Shown: positions 1 through 8,553, counted from the first letter of the stretch. The stretch: DNA of 24,069 bases from UPXZ01 sp964541615 (GCA_964541615.1 CAZIRA010000032.1:1-24069), one strand, 5' to 3'. The notes: generated by a model not told the origin, from the letters alone. Numbers and translations: made by a program.

Positions 1-533
1 AGGTGCGCATAAACAGTTTCAAGTCCGTTGTCGTGTCTTACCACTACATATTTTCCGTAACCACCTGGTTCGTAGTCAATAATTCTAACTTTTCCTGAAA
101 AACTGGAAACCACTTTATTTCCCGAGGGGAGTGCTATATCAATTCCGTAGTGGTAACGATAACGACGGGGACCAAATCTTGAAGAAACTCTTCCCACATC
201 AACCGGCATCACAAAATCAGAGCAGTCGATAGAAATTGAATCCGGAAGGCTGCTGATAGGCATTTTGTACGGATTGATTCTGTCAGAGTTCCACACGTCA
301 CCATAGATGTCACCGGCAGGGTGGTTTTCCATCAAGTCGTCCGTTTCATCATTCAACATTTCGTTGTAAATGTTGGTAGAATCGGCTATGGGAACGTTGT
401 TGGTTTTTGGGAAAGCATTAGCAGCCATTTTCATGTTTCCTGGGGCCGCCATTACTTTAATTTGTGCGTTAATGTTTTGGTTTATAGCAAATAGGCTTAC
501 TATTGTTGTAAGAATTAAGTGTCTAAACTGCAT
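1..533 (-). CDS. Secreted M23-family metallopeptidase, N-terminal part (cut by window edge)
   Basis: The first 177 residues of a probable cell-wall endopeptidase of the M23 (LytM/lysostaphin) family; the rest lies beyond position 1. Residues 1-23 form a signal peptide (basic start, hydrophobic core, ending near NAQ). A low-complexity linker of about 80 residues follows, then the start of the M23 domain. The FGPR...HYGID motif is visible, with the zinc ligands H128 and D132, and the visible part ends at YAH (H177), the first His of the HxH motif. Family members cleave peptidoglycan cross-bridges, or act as inactive activators if the ligands are lost; here the visible ligands are intact. The ATG at 533 is only 6 bp after the ndk stop codon, so the gene is probably cotranscribed with ndk. 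Many Bacteroidota relatives carry LysM repeats after the peptidase domain, which cannot be checked here. The family is secure; the cleavage specificity is unknown. Confidence 0.88.
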   Translation of the reverse strand, partial: MQFRHLILTTIVSLFAINQNINAQIKVMAAPGNMKMAANAFPKTNNVPIADSTNIYNEMLNDETDDLMENHPAGDIYGDVWNSDRINPYKMPISSLPDSISIDCSDFVMPVDVGRVSSRFGPRRYRYHYGIDIALPSGNKVVSSFSGKVRIIDYEPGGYGKYVVVRHDNGLETVYAH

Positions 534-539
534 TACATT

Positions 540-1001
540 TTAAATTTCGTCATTTGAATAAAAAAACGGTGTCAGTACTCTCGAATAATCAAAAATCTCT
601 CCCTCCTCAAAAAATCTTGCCAGCTCTTCTTTCGCATTCTCTGCTGAATCAGAAGTATGGACAATATTTTCCTGCAAACTCATACTGAAATCACCTCTAA
701 TAGTTCCGGGTACTGCATCCCGACTGTTTGTAGATCCAGTCATGGCGCGTACAACACGTACAGCGTCTTTTCCTTTCCAGCATGTAACTATCACCGGCGT
801 AATCATCATCGAATCTTTAATGCGTTTGAAAAAAGGACGGTCAACCAAATGAGCGTAGTGCTCATCCAAAATTTTATCACTCAACTGTATCATCTTAATA
901 CCGGTCAAAATCAAGCCTTTCTGCTCGAAACGCTTAATAACTTCACCTACCAACGCCCGCTGAATTGCGGAAGGTTTAAGAATTACCAGTGTTTGTTCCA
1001 C
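540..1001 (-). CDS. ndk: Nucleoside diphosphate kinase
   Basis: A cytosolic enzyme that moves the gamma-phosphate of ATP to NDPs and dNDPs through a phosphohistidine. The 153 residues match the family length. The sequence opens with EQTLVILKPSA, as NDKs do, and the catalytic His is H115 in NIVHTSDS (family motif NxxHxSD, with T where G or A is more usual). The start codon is GTG at 1001: no ATG lies close by in frame, and the N-terminus already aligns with the family start. A Bacteroidota-type promoter lies 27-57 bp upstream, in the 92-bp gap after recG, so ndk can be expressed apart from recG. The M23 peptidase gene follows after 6 bp. High confidence. Confidence 0.96.
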   Translation of the reverse strand: MEQTLVILKPSAIQRALVGEVIKRFEQKGLILTGIKMIQLSDKILDEHYAHLVDRPFFKRIKDSMMITPVIVTCWKGKDAVRVVRAMTGSTNSRDAVPGTIRGDFSMSLQENIVHTSDSAENAKEELARFFEEGEIFDYSRVLTPFFYSNDEI

Positions 1002-1027
1002 GGATTAGAAAAAAAAATAATTTCCGT

Positions 1028-1058
1028 CAAAATTAACAAAAACCAATTTACTGACAAA
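1028..1058 (-). promoter_or_regulatory. Bacteroidota-type promoter for ndk
   Basis: On the minus strand, TTTG (1058-1055), a 19-bp spacer, then TAATTTTG (1035-1028) match the Bacteroidota sigma consensus TTTG/TAnnTTTG in full. Transcription should begin about 20 nt before the GTG start of ndk at 1001, which supports that start. The site lies between recG and ndk. Predicted by pattern only. Confidence 0.6.
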
Positions 1059-1093
1059 GAGTTAGGCCTAAAAATTAAGGAAAAAAATCTTTT

Positions 1094-3190
1094 TTAACTA
1101 ATTGCGCCCCAATTTAAGGTGTTTTTTTTCATTTTTTTCAATTGAAAACGCAAAACCTGATTCTCTTTTTCGTTCAATTCCGGATCTTTTTCCAAAATAT
1201 CCATTGCGGTATTTCGGGCAAATTCAAGCATTTGTCCATCTTTTGCCAGATCGGCTATTTTCAGTTCAAATGGAATGCCGCTTTGCTGCGTTCCTTCCAA
1301 ATCACCAGGACCTCTGAGTTGCAAGTCAGCTTCAGATATTTCAAAACCATCGTTGGTACGGGTCATTATCTCCATCCTTTTGCGGGAATCTGCCGAAAGT
1401 TTTACTCCCGTCAGCAGGATGCAGTAAGATTGCCTGGCACCGCGTCCCACGCGTCCGCGCAGCTGGTGGAGCTGTGAGAGGCCGAACCGCTCTGCACTTT
1501 CTATTACCATGACCGATGCATTGGGCACATTCACGCCAACTTCAATAACGGTAGTAGCTACCATTAATTGTGTTTTGCCGGAAATAAATTGCTGCATCTG
1601 CTCGTCTTTTTCGGAAGGCTTCATTTTGCCGTGTACCATGCTGATTTTATAGTTCGGAAAAACCTCTTTCATAAATTCGTATCCTTCCTCCAAATGGCGG
1701 AAATCCAGTTTTTCAGATTCCTGAATCAATGGATACACCACGTAAACCTGCCTCCCTTCATCGATTTGCTTCGCAATAAATCCGAGCAGTGCATTTCTTT
1801 TTGTATCGTAATAATGGTAAGTTTGTATAGGTTTACGTCCGGGTGGCAATTCGTCAATTGTCGAAACACTCAAATCGCCGTAAAGCGTCATAGCCAGCGT
1901 TCGTGGGATGGGTGTGGCAGTCATTACCAATACATGCGGTGGTTGTGTGTTCTTTCCCCAAAGTTTGGATCTTTGCGCCACTCCGAAGCGGTGCTGCTCG
2001 TCGATAATGACCAGTCCCAGATTCTTAAACTGCACCGTATCTTCTATTAATGCGTGTGTACCGATGATTATCTGTCCTTCACCATTCAGTAGCTGTTCGT
2101 GGATGATGTCGCGGTCTTTCTTTTTTGTGGAACCGGTAAGGAGCGAGATAGTTACATTCATTCCTCCAAGAAATTCGGTAAGCGTTATGAAGTGCTGGTT
2201 TGCGAGAATTTCGGTCGGTGCCATGAGGCAGGCTTGAAAGTCATTATCAAGTGCTATCAGCATCACCATCAAGGCAACCAGTGTTTTTCCACTGCCTACA
2301 TCTCCTTGCAGCAGACGATTCATCTGCCTTCCGGAAACCATATCTGCACGGATTTCCTTGATCACTTTCTTCTGTGCACCGGTAAGTTCAAACGGAAGAT
2401 AATTGCTGAAAAATGTGTTGAAATATTCTCCAACTTTTGAGAACAGATAGCCTTTGAAATGCTTGTCACGCCAATTTGTCTGAAAAAGAATATTGAGCTG
2501 GATGTAGAACAGTTCTTCAAATTTCAATCGCTGGCGGGCACGGCTGAGTGATTCATTGCTTTTTGGAAAATGAATACTGATCAATGATTCGGTCAGGCTC
2601 ATCAGTCCGAATCGTTTGAGAACGTACGCAGGGAGCGTTTCGGGAACACCGGCTTCTAATTTTTTTACGATCGGAAAAATTATTTTCTGAATTGCTTTTG
2701 AATTCAAAAAACTACTTTTCATTTTTTCCGATGTATTGTAAACCGGTTGAAGTCCCATTTGTTCGGGTGGAGGCAGTTGGTCGGGAGTCTCAATTTCCGG
2801 GTGAAGGATATTGAATCTTCCGTTGAAAAGCGATGGTTTGCCAAAAATTACATATTCTACACCGGTCTTATACTTATCCTCAATAAACCGGATTCCCTGA
2901 AACCAAACCAACTCAATTACATTTTCGCCATCGCTGAAAATAGCTGAAAGACGTTGTTTTTTCTGTCCGCCGATTTTTTCAAATTGCATGATCCGCCCTT
3001 TCACCTGAATGAACGGCATGTCTTCTGAAATTTCGCTCAACTTGTAAAATCGACTTCTATCCACGTACCTGAACGGATAGTGGCGGAGCAGGTCATCAAC
3101 CGAAAAGATAGAAAGCTCTTTATTGAATAGAGCCGCTTTTCTTGGACCTACGCCGGGAAGAAATTTTATGTCCTGAGTCGAAAAATCCAT
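1094..3190 (-). CDS. recG: ATP-dependent DNA helicase RecG
   Basis: A monomeric superfamily 2 double-strand DNA translocase that remodels stalled replication forks and branch-migrates Holliday junctions. The 698-residue length fits the family. The N-terminal region has a helix-hairpin-helix-like FLPGVGPRKAA (10-20) and an OB-fold wedge domain at about 60-135. The helicase core has Walker A GDVGSGKT (296-303), the RecG-type box II DEQH (397-400) in DEQHRFGV, motif III TATPIPRTLAM (424-434), motif V around ATTVIEVGVNVP (545-556) and motif VI QLRGRVGRG (576-584). The ATG at 3190 begins 27 bp after the stop of the acyltransferase gene, so recG is probably read through from ispD. No truncation or missing motif was seen. 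Confidence 0.97.
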   Translation of the reverse strand: MDFSTQDIKFLPGVGPRKAALFNKELSIFSVDDLLRHYPFRYVDRSRFYKLSEISEDMPFIQVKGRIMQFEKIGGQKKQRLSAIFSDGENVIELVWFQGIRFIEDKYKTGVEYVIFGKPSLFNGRFNILHPEIETPDQLPPPEQMGLQPVYNTSEKMKSSFLNSKAIQKIIFPIVKKLEAGVPETLPAYVLKRFGLMSLTESLISIHFPKSNESLSRARQRLKFEELFYIQLNILFQTNWRDKHFKGYLFSKVGEYFNTFFSNYLPFELTGAQKKVIKEIRADMVSGRQMNRLLQGDVGSGKTLVALMVMLIALDNDFQACLMAPTEILANQHFITLTEFLGGMNVTISLLTGSTKKKDRDIIHEQLLNGEGQIIIGTHALIEDTVQFKNLGLVIIDEQHRFGVAQRSKLWGKNTQPPHVLVMTATPIPRTLAMTLYGDLSVSTIDELPPGRKPIQTYHYYDTKRNALLGFIAKQIDEGRQVYVVYPLIQESEKLDFRHLEEGYEFMKEVFPNYKISMVHGKMKPSEKDEQMQQFISGKTQLMVATTVIEVGVNVPNASVMVIESAERFGLSQLHQLRGRVGRGARQSYCILLTGVKLSADSRKRMEIMTRTNDGFEISEADLQLRGPGDLEGTQQSGIPFELKIADLAKDGQMLEFARNTAMDILEKDPELNEKENQVLRFQLKKMKKNTLNWGAIS

Positions 3191-3217
3191 TTATAAATAA
3201 AAAGATGGTTTGATTTT

Positions 3218-4279
3218 TTATCCTGAAATATATTTCCCGTAAGGGATTTTTCGTAGAATAAATATTATCACAAAAGAAGCACCTAAGGTCAGAATGAGCA
3301 GAGCCGGAAGCGAAATTAGCGGATGTGCCATGGTCCAGAAAATGCCGTTGTTGAAAAATACGCCGATTACTAAAATGTGGACTAAATAGATTCCATAACT
3401 GTAATCACTGATGGTAAATGTAAGTTTTTTTAGCCAGTTTTGATTGATAGAAGTATTTTTCAACGCAATGAAAACAGCTGCGGATTGAATTATCGTGTTC
3501 AAATTCAGGTAGCTGTAAAGTGAAAGATCAAGCTTTGACTTAACGTGGCTGGTGTAGAAAACTACCAAAACAGTTACTGCAACAGTGATAACATAAACGA
3601 TAACTGCCGTGAGTCTGACATTGCGTGAAACGTAAAAAATATTATAAAGATAATATCCGAGCAACATGTAACCCAGATACAGAACGTAAATATAGAGTTT
3701 TTGAAGAATGTTTCCTCCTGACCAAAGGTAAATATTGACTGAAAAATTGTGACTGATCAGGCAAAGCAACACCCAGGCGGCTAAAAGGAAAATAATCATC
3801 TCTGATTTAAGCTTGCGGACAAATTCGCCAACGAATGGAATGATGAGATAGAGGAAAACCAGCATATAAACAAACCAGAAATGCTTTGAAATGCCTTCTT
3901 CTAGAAATAGCCGGATTCCCCAGTCGATGATACTGTTAAAATCATGAGGTTGCTGGTTAGCAGGCAGATTTATCCACCTGAAAACCCAGTAAACAAGCAT
4001 GAAAAAAAGAAACGGAAGTACTACTCGCATGAATCGCCTTTTGTAGTATTCTTTCAGGTTGTATTTCCGTGTAAGGAGTGTGGCGCCGCTGATCATCAAA
4101 AAAAGCGGCACCGCAAATCTCACAGCGCTGTCAACGATGTGTCCGATCCACCAAAAATTCATACTTTCACCAAACGTGACATTCACGATGGGCGAGGAAA
4201 TATGGATGATGATAACGGCAATGATGGCCAATGCACGCAGGCTGTCAAGCCATTCTATCCGATTGTTTGTTTCAGTCAT
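3218..4279 (-). CDS. Acyltransferase-3 family membrane protein
   Basis: An integral membrane acyltransferase of the AT3 (OafA/WecH-like) family, which moves acetyl or other short acyl groups onto cell-surface sugars or similar acceptors. The 353 residues contain about ten hydrophobic segments. The N-terminal WLDSLRALAIIAVIIIH contains the family R-x10-H motif (R15, H26), and SKHFWFVYML is the conserved aromatic segment between later helices. There is no extra SGNH domain. The ATG overlaps the ispD stop as ATGA (4276-4279), so translation of the two is probably coupled. The neighbours (ispD, recG) do not name a substrate; an O-antigen, capsule or lipid-linked sugar is possible. Family assignment firm, substrate unknown. 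Confidence 0.85.
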   Translation of the reverse strand: MTETNNRIEWLDSLRALAIIAVIIIHISSPIVNVTFGESMNFWWIGHIVDSAVRFAVPLFLMISGATLLTRKYNLKEYYKRRFMRVVLPFLFFMLVYWVFRWINLPANQQPHDFNSIIDWGIRLFLEEGISKHFWFVYMLVFLYLIIPFVGEFVRKLKSEMIIFLLAAWVLLCLISHNFSVNIYLWSGGNILQKLYIYVLYLGYMLLGYYLYNIFYVSRNVRLTAVIVYVITVAVTVLVVFYTSHVKSKLDLSLYSYLNLNTIIQSAAVFIALKNTSINQNWLKKLTFTISDYSYGIYLVHILVIGVFFNNGIFWTMAHPLISLPALLILTLGASFVIIFILRKIPYGKYISG

Positions 4280-4953
4280 TGTTGTTTCAATAAAATTTCT
4301 GCTAATTGCAGGTCCAGCACATTTGTAATCTTGATGTTCTCCCGATTTCCTTCCACTAATCGTACGGTGAAACCAGCCGATTCCACCACCGATGCATCGT
4401 CGGTAAACTGCTCGTTGTAAGGTTGGTCGTAGCTTTTCAGAATAATTTCTGATTGAAAAACCTGTGGAGTTTGCACCAGTTTGAAAGCATTGCGGTCAAC
4501 TGCTACACTTCCATTTTCAGTCACTTTTCTCAGGCTCTCAATCATATCCACCACGGGAATGGAAGCACCCATTTGCTCGGCAGATTCAAAGCTTCGCTTG
4601 ATAGTTTCCATATCTACGAACGGACGCACGCCGTCATGGATAGCAATAAGTCCGTCAGAGTTTTCGGCTTGCTGAAGTCCGTTTTTTACCGAAAAAAAGC
4701 GGGCAGATCCTCCTTCCACAATTTTATGAGGCAGAAAAAAGTGATGTTTTTCACAAAGTTCTTTCCAAAAATCAATCTGCAGTGCCGGAAGAACCAGGAT
4801 CAATTCCATTTCATCCGAAAAAAAATGAAACTTTTCGAGCGTATGCATGAGTATCGGTTTACCCGCCAATTCGAGGAACTGTTTTGGAATTTCGGAATTC
4901 ATCCGCTCACCTTTTCCACCTGCAACGATGATTGCTGTTTTTTTTCGGCTCAT
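4276..4953 (-). CDS. ispD: 2-C-methyl-D-erythritol 4-phosphate cytidylyltransferase
   Basis: Catalyses MEP + CTP to CDP-methylerythritol + PPi, the third step of the non-mevalonate isoprenoid pathway, in the cytosol. The nucleotide-binding signature is AIIVAGGKGERM followed by PKQFLEL near residues 7-29; further family blocks are IHDGVRPFV and QTPQVF. I start the gene at the ATG at 4953 (MSRKKTAII), giving 225 residues, the usual length. The frame stays open to a TTG at 5004, but that position falls inside the predicted promoter and the extra residues do not resemble the family. The 3' end overlaps the acyltransferase start by 4 nt. IspF and the other MEP genes are not in this window. Confidence 0.95.
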   Translation of the reverse strand: MSRKKTAIIVAGGKGERMNSEIPKQFLELAGKPILMHTLEKFHFFSDEMELILVLPALQIDFWKELCEKHHFFLPHKIVEGGSARFFSVKNGLQQAENSDGLIAIHDGVRPFVDMETIKRSFESAEQMGASIPVVDMIESLRKVTENGSVAVDRNAFKLVQTPQVFQSEIILKSYDQPYNEQFTDDASVVESAGFTVRLVEGNRENIKITNVLDLQLAEILLKQQ

Positions 4954-4981
4954 ATTTTGTAGTAAATCAATCAAACGATTA

Positions 4982-5012
4982 CAAAGATACTTTTTTCGCA
5001 TCAAAAGTCAAT
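4982..5012 (-). promoter_or_regulatory. Bacteroidota-type promoter for ispD
   Basis: On the minus strand, ATTG (5012-5009; 3 of 4 to TTTG), a 19-bp spacer and a perfect TAnnTTTG box, TATCTTTG (4989-4982). Transcription would begin near 4975, leaving a leader of about 20 nt before the ATG at 4953. This decides the ispD start: the in-frame TTG at 5004 would be upstream of the transcript. Confidence 0.55.
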
Positions 5013-5030
5013 GTTTTGATTTTGAAAATC
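5001..5030. repeat. Two overlapping small inverted repeats beside the ispD promoter
   Basis: TCAAAA (5001-5006) is repeated inverted as TTTTGA (5014-5019) with a 7-bp gap spanning the -33 element, and GATTTT-G-AAAATC (5018-5030) is a perfect 13-nt palindrome next to it. Either could bind a regulator, but the sequence is AT-rich and such short palindromes arise by chance. Confidence 0.3.
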
Positions 5031-5238
5031 ATTCGAAATTAGTCGTTTTTGTGTTTAGAAACTGTTTTAAGATTTATGAATTAATCTGTTTTTTAATTGA
5101 TTTATATGCAGTTTGTCGGGACTCTGGAAATTACATTCATCCGAATAGACCGCTGTTTGTGGTGAAATGAAAGCACGAATTCATATATAAAAATCAATAA
5201 TTACTGCATGAAAAATTCATAACAGTTTTTAAATTTTG

Positions 5239-5268
5239 CTTGAAAACCATTTCAAATTAATACCTTTG
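5239..5268 (+). promoter_or_regulatory. Bacteroidota-type promoter for the SPOR-folE operon
   Basis: TACCTTTG (5261-5268) matches TAnnTTTG in full. Upstream, CTTG (5239-5242) lies 18 bp away and TTTG (5235-5238) 22 bp away; either could be the -33 box. The ATG of the SPOR gene follows at 5292, leaving a short leader of about 15-18 nt. Confidence 0.5.
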
Positions 5269-5291
5269 TGAAAATATTTTACTCCTGAGCA

Positions 5292-5762
5292 ATGAAAAAT
5301 TCTTTGTTAATTATAACGGTTGTTATGTTCGGTGCTTTGAATGTAATCGGGCAGAATGCCAGTGATTCAAAGCGTCCGGCAGTGATTGAGTCCATTGAAA
5401 GTTCGTCAAAAGTAGTGGTAAAACAAGATCCAAAACTTGACAAGCTGATTGATGATTATCTGAACAAAAAAGATGCTCCTTCGGGACCGTATGTAGGTGC
5501 TGGATACCGTGTGCAAGTGTTTTCCAGCAATGCACAGCGTACCGCAAAGGACGAATCGCTCAACATTGAGCGCCGTCTCCGCAGTGCATTTCCGGGTTAT
5601 GGAGTTTATAGAATTTATGCATCGCCATTCTGGAAAGTAAGAATCGGTGATTTCAGAACTCATGAAGACGCTCAGGCATTTCGTGCCGAGTTGGTAAATG
5701 CATTTCCAGAACTCAGAAAAGAGACTTATACAGTACGCGAAAGCAAGGTTTCAATCAGATAA
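5292..5762 (+). CDS. Secreted SPOR-domain protein
   Basis: A 156-residue exported protein with a signal peptide (residues 1 to about 20, MKNSLLIITVVMFGALNVIG), a short charged linker, and a SPOR domain at about 75-150 (starting YRVQVFSSNAQ; later WKVRIGDFRTHEDAQAF). SPOR domains bind peptidoglycan stripped of its stem peptides, typically at division septa, so the protein probably sits in the periplasm on septal wall. It contains no catalytic domain. It starts about 24 bp after a good promoter and ends 11 bp before folE, so the two share a transcript, although no functional link between them is obvious. The domain call is good; the exact role is unknown. Confidence 0.85.
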   Translation: MKNSLLIITVVMFGALNVIGQNASDSKRPAVIESIESSSKVVVKQDPKLDKLIDDYLNKKDAPSGPYVGAGYRVQVFSSNAQRTAKDESLNIERRLRSAFPGYGVYRIYASPFWKVRIGDFRTHEDAQAFRAELVNAFPELRKETYTVRESKVSIR

Positions 5763-5773
5763 ACGTTGATAAA

Positions 5774-6367
5774 ATGGATTTATACGAAAACAATCTCATC
5801 CGGTTCAATAAGGAAAAAACGACTAAACTTGCCGAAAAATACAGGGTAATACTTGAAGATTTGGGCGAGGATCCGAATCGCGAAGGACTTCTGAAAACGC
5901 CCGAACGTGTTGCAAAAGCGATGCAGTTTTTCATGCAGGGCTATGAACAGGATCCGGAAAAAATCATTAGTTCAGCTATGTTTACCGAGGATTACCGTCA
6001 GATGGTGATTGTGAAAGACATTGATTTTTACTCCATGTGTGAACACCACATGCTGCCGTTTTTCGGGAAAGCACACGTAGCGTACATTCCTGATAAAAAA
6101 ATCACAGGATTGAGTAAAATCGCCCGGGTTGTGGAAGTTTTTGCACGCAGACTTCAGGTGCAGGAGCGTCTTACGACTCAGATAAAAGAGTGTATTCAAG
6201 AAACGCTGAACCCGATGGGTGTTATCGTTGTGATAGAGGCTCAGCACCTCTGTATGCAGATGCGCGGTGTTCAGAAGCAGCATTCCATCACCACTACCTC
6301 CGACTTTACCGGCGTTTTCCAGCAAGCGAAAACAAGAGAAGAATTTTTGAATCTGATTAAGGGGTAG
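5774..6367 (+). CDS. folE: GTP cyclohydrolase I (FolE, type IA)
   Basis: Converts GTP to 7,8-dihydroneopterin triphosphate, the first step of tetrahydrofolate synthesis and also the entry to the queuosine and pterin pathways. The 197 residues match the family. The zinc site is readable: C89 and H92 in MCEHHMLPF and C160 in HLCMQMRGV, so this is the zinc-dependent type IA enzyme rather than FolE2. Other signatures are EDPNREGLLKTPERVAKA (32-49), TGLSKIARVVEVFARRLQVQ (111-130) and QKQHSITTTS (167-176). The ATG at 5774 is 11 bp after the SPOR gene stop. No other folate gene is nearby. Confidence 0.97.
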   Translation: MDLYENNLIRFNKEKTTKLAEKYRVILEDLGEDPNREGLLKTPERVAKAMQFFMQGYEQDPEKIISSAMFTEDYRQMVIVKDIDFYSMCEHHMLPFFGKAHVAYIPDKKITGLSKIARVVEVFARRLQVQERLTTQIKECIQETLNPMGVIVVIEAQHLCMQMRGVQKQHSITTTSDFTGVFQQAKTREEFLNLIKG

Positions 6368-6426
6368 GAGTAGAAGGTTTGGTTTTGCTTTTTTAGCATT
6401 TCAGTCGACCAATTTATTGCCAAAAA

Positions 6427-7929
6427 TTGAATATATCTGAGAAATACCCGTCCTTAAAAAAGAGTCTGAAACAAGAAAAGATATATTGTTTTGTTCTCAG
6501 TGCGGTTATTTTTATTATCTACTTTTTCTTTCCCAATAATAATTTTTCGCTTGATTCTTTAGGTTACGGCTCTGAAGTAAAGCATGGCGGTAATTTGTTT
6601 GCTGCTCACCATCTGCTGTATAATTTTTTCAATTGGATTGTCTATAAGACGATTTCCTTTGTTATACCAACTATTGATGCTTTACGGCTGATGCAGTTTG
6701 TAAATGCAGTCTTTGCAATAGGGAGTCTGCTTTTGTTAAGGAAAATAATTATTAAACAAGTCAATGATGTAGTTAAATCAAATATTCTGACTCTTTTTGT
6801 TGCATCTTGCTTTGGAATAATGCGGTTTGCTGTAGAAGCCGAAGCATATATTATTCCCATTTTTCTTTCTTTATCAGCATCTTTTTTCTTTTATCAATTT
6901 CTAATTAACAAGAAGATTGCAAATGTTTTTTTGAGTGGTATTTTCATATCAGCTGCATGTCTTTTTCATCAGATTCATTTGTTTTGGGGAATTGCATTGT
7001 TTGCGGGATTTTTGAGGATAAGAAATCTCAAATCGATCATTGCTTTCTGTCTGACGGTTCTTCTTGTCCCGATTGTATACTCGCTCGTATTGGTGTTTTA
7101 TTTGAAAATCAATTTTACTCTCGATAATCTTTTACGATTCGCAGCTGAATATTTTTTTTCAGATAAAGCAAACTTTGATTTTGGATGGCAGAATTTTTTC
7201 ATCACACCCATAACATTTTTCCGGACTTTTTTCCAGGTTCATGGCATTGTTGCAGATATTCTCAGATTAATACCGGTTTTGTATTTGATAATTCCGGTTG
7301 TTATTATCCTTGTTTTTTTATTTTTCCGAAATCTATTCAAAACGCTCAAAATTCGCAAATTTTCGAATAAACTACAACCGTTTGAATTTACCCATTTGCT
7401 AGCTTTTGTACTGCAGTTTGGTTTTGCTTTTTATTCGCATGGAAATTCGGAATTTATGGTGATGCTTCCTTTTTTGTTGGTGCTATTTCTGCCTTCCTTG
7501 ATTGATTTTGATATGTTAGCGATTAAATATCTAACAGTTGCCATGCTGGTCTGGAACTTTTTCTTTGCTGTTTTTCCTAACAATATTTTCAATTATCAAA
7601 ATAATCAGGCATTGGTAAAAATCATAGATGAGAATCCTGATAAGACATTTGTGCTTAAGGAAAGCGGATTTGTTTCAAATCTGTATTATTACGAAACAGG
7701 AAAAATGGATTTTGAGCGGTTTATTGATGCGAGTGATGAAAAAGCTTTGTCAAGATTGCAAGAAAACCAGCTTGTTTTTTCTGATGTGTTTTCAAAAAAA
7801 GTGCCATTCAATAGAGGACATTTAGTTAGTCCTATCGATATTGAAAACTTCGTATTTGTTAATCATGTAAAATGGATTCCATCAGATTTGAGAGGATATT
7901 ACGTAGATGTAGTAATGTATAAACGTTAG
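6427..7929 (+). CDS. Polytopic membrane protein, possible GT-C glycosyltransferase
   Basis: I do not recognise a precise family. The 500-residue protein has a basic cytosolic start, about ten or more hydrophobic segments from residue 20 onward, and a soluble C-terminal tail of about 100 residues (from roughly 395). After the first membrane segment comes a loop with acidic and His residues: SLDSLGYGSEVKHGG (D43, E50) and AAHHLLYN (H61, H62). This layout, with an acidic first outer loop followed by many helices, resembles GT-C fold glycosyltransferases that use lipid-linked sugars, but no family signature proves it. The start is TTG at 6427: an upstream stop lies at 6394 and the next Met would remove the first two helices. 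It is T-rich, partly through its hydrophobic codons. It lies 59 bp after folE and converges on the yqeY gene. Confidence 0.65.
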   Translation: MNISEKYPSLKKSLKQEKIYCFVLSAVIFIIYFFFPNNNFSLDSLGYGSEVKHGGNLFAAHHLLYNFFNWIVYKTISFVIPTIDALRLMQFVNAVFAIGSLLLLRKIIIKQVNDVVKSNILTLFVASCFGIMRFAVEAEAYIIPIFLSLSASFFFYQFLINKKIANVFLSGIFISAACLFHQIHLFWGIALFAGFLRIRNLKSIIAFCLTVLLVPIVYSLVLVFYLKINFTLDNLLRFAAEYFFSDKANFDFGWQNFFITPITFFRTFFQVHGIVADILRLIPVLYLIIPVVIILVFLFFRNLFKTLKIRKFSNKLQPFEFTHLLAFVLQFGFAFYSHGNSEFMVMLPFLLVLFLPSLIDFDMLAIKYLTVAMLVWNFFFAVFPNNIFNYQNNQALVKIIDENPDKTFVLKESGFVSNLYYYETGKMDFERFIDASDEKALSRLQENQLVFSDVFSKKVPFNRGHLVSPIDIENFVFVNHVKWIPSDLRGYYVDVVMYKR

Positions 7930-7986
7930 ACTGCCCATTTTTCTTCTCTGGATAATCTTGTTTGAATCAAATCTCAGTTTCTGAAT

Positions 7987-8442
7987 TTATTTATTCAGCA
8001 ATCCTTTTACTTTTTCGGAAATTGCACGTCCATCAGCTTTGCCAGCCAGTTTTTTGGTCGCTGCACCCATCACTTTTCCCATATCTTGTGGACCGGAAGC
8101 ACCAATCTCTGAAATCAAAGCAATCAGAGCTTGTTCCAGTTCCGTTTCATTCATTTGCATGGGCAGGTATTTTTCAATGACCTCAGCTTCGGCCAGTTCT
8201 TTCTCAGCCAATTCCGGACGGTTTTGTTCGGTATAGATCTGTGCCGTTTCTTTGCGCTGTTTCACCATTTTCTGCATGATTTTCACAGCCTGTTCGTCGT
8301 GGAGAATTCCATCACTTCCTTTGGCAGTTTTAGCTTCCAAAAACTCTTTTTTTACTCCACGTAATGCTTCCAACGCCACTTTTTCTCGTGCGAGCATAGC
8401 GGTTTTTATATCATTGCTTATTTGTTCGAATATTTTTTCCAT
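7987..8442 (-). CDS. GatB/YqeY domain-containing protein
   Basis: A 151-residue, almost wholly helical cytosolic protein of the YqeY family, which corresponds to the tRNA-binding tail domain of the GatB amidotransferase subunit; its function as a separate protein is not established. Family blocks include LREKVALEALRGVKKEFLEAK-like helices at the N-terminus, YLPMQMNETEL in the middle and DMGKVMGAATKKLAGKADG near the end. I start at ATG 8442 (MEKIFEQI) rather than the TTG two codons upstream. It follows ftsZ after 111 bp, as is common in Bacteroidota, so it probably shares the dcw transcript. It faces the GT-C-like gene tail to tail across 57 bp; no clear terminator hairpin is visible there. 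Confidence 0.9.
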   Translation of the reverse strand: MEKIFEQISNDIKTAMLAREKVALEALRGVKKEFLEAKTAKGSDGILHDEQAVKIMQKMVKQRKETAQIYTEQNRPELAEKELAEAEVIEKYLPMQMNETELEQALIALISEIGASGPQDMGKVMGAATKKLAGKADGRAISEKVKGLLNK

Positions 8443-8553
8443 TTTCAAATTATCTTAAAATGTCAAATTAAATAGATGTCTTTTTAGGCATGAGCCAACA
8501 GCCATATTCAATTATAAAATCAATAAGCCGGCTTCTGCTGATTATCAAAAAAC

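Larger units (their letters stand above)
4954..5291. other. AT-rich divergent promoter region between ispD and the SPOR gene
   Basis: A 338-bp region with no convincing gene. It holds the ispD promoter at its left end (4982-5012), two small inverted repeats next to it (5001-5019 and 5018-5030), and the promoter of the SPOR-folE operon at its right end (5239-5268). The middle part, about 5035-5235, is AT-rich and I see no RNA gene, riboswitch or repeat in it. Confidence 0.6.

Noticed and set aside
4954..5004. Upstream extension of ispD to a TTG at 5004
   Set aside because: The TTG lies inside the predicted promoter and the added residues are unlike the family; the ATG at 4953 gives the normal IspD N-terminus.
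8525..8534. Perfect 10-bp palindrome AAGCCGGCTT after ftsZ
   Set aside because: It has no loop and no following T run, so it cannot be a normal terminator hairpin, and a single 10-mer palindrome can arise by chance.
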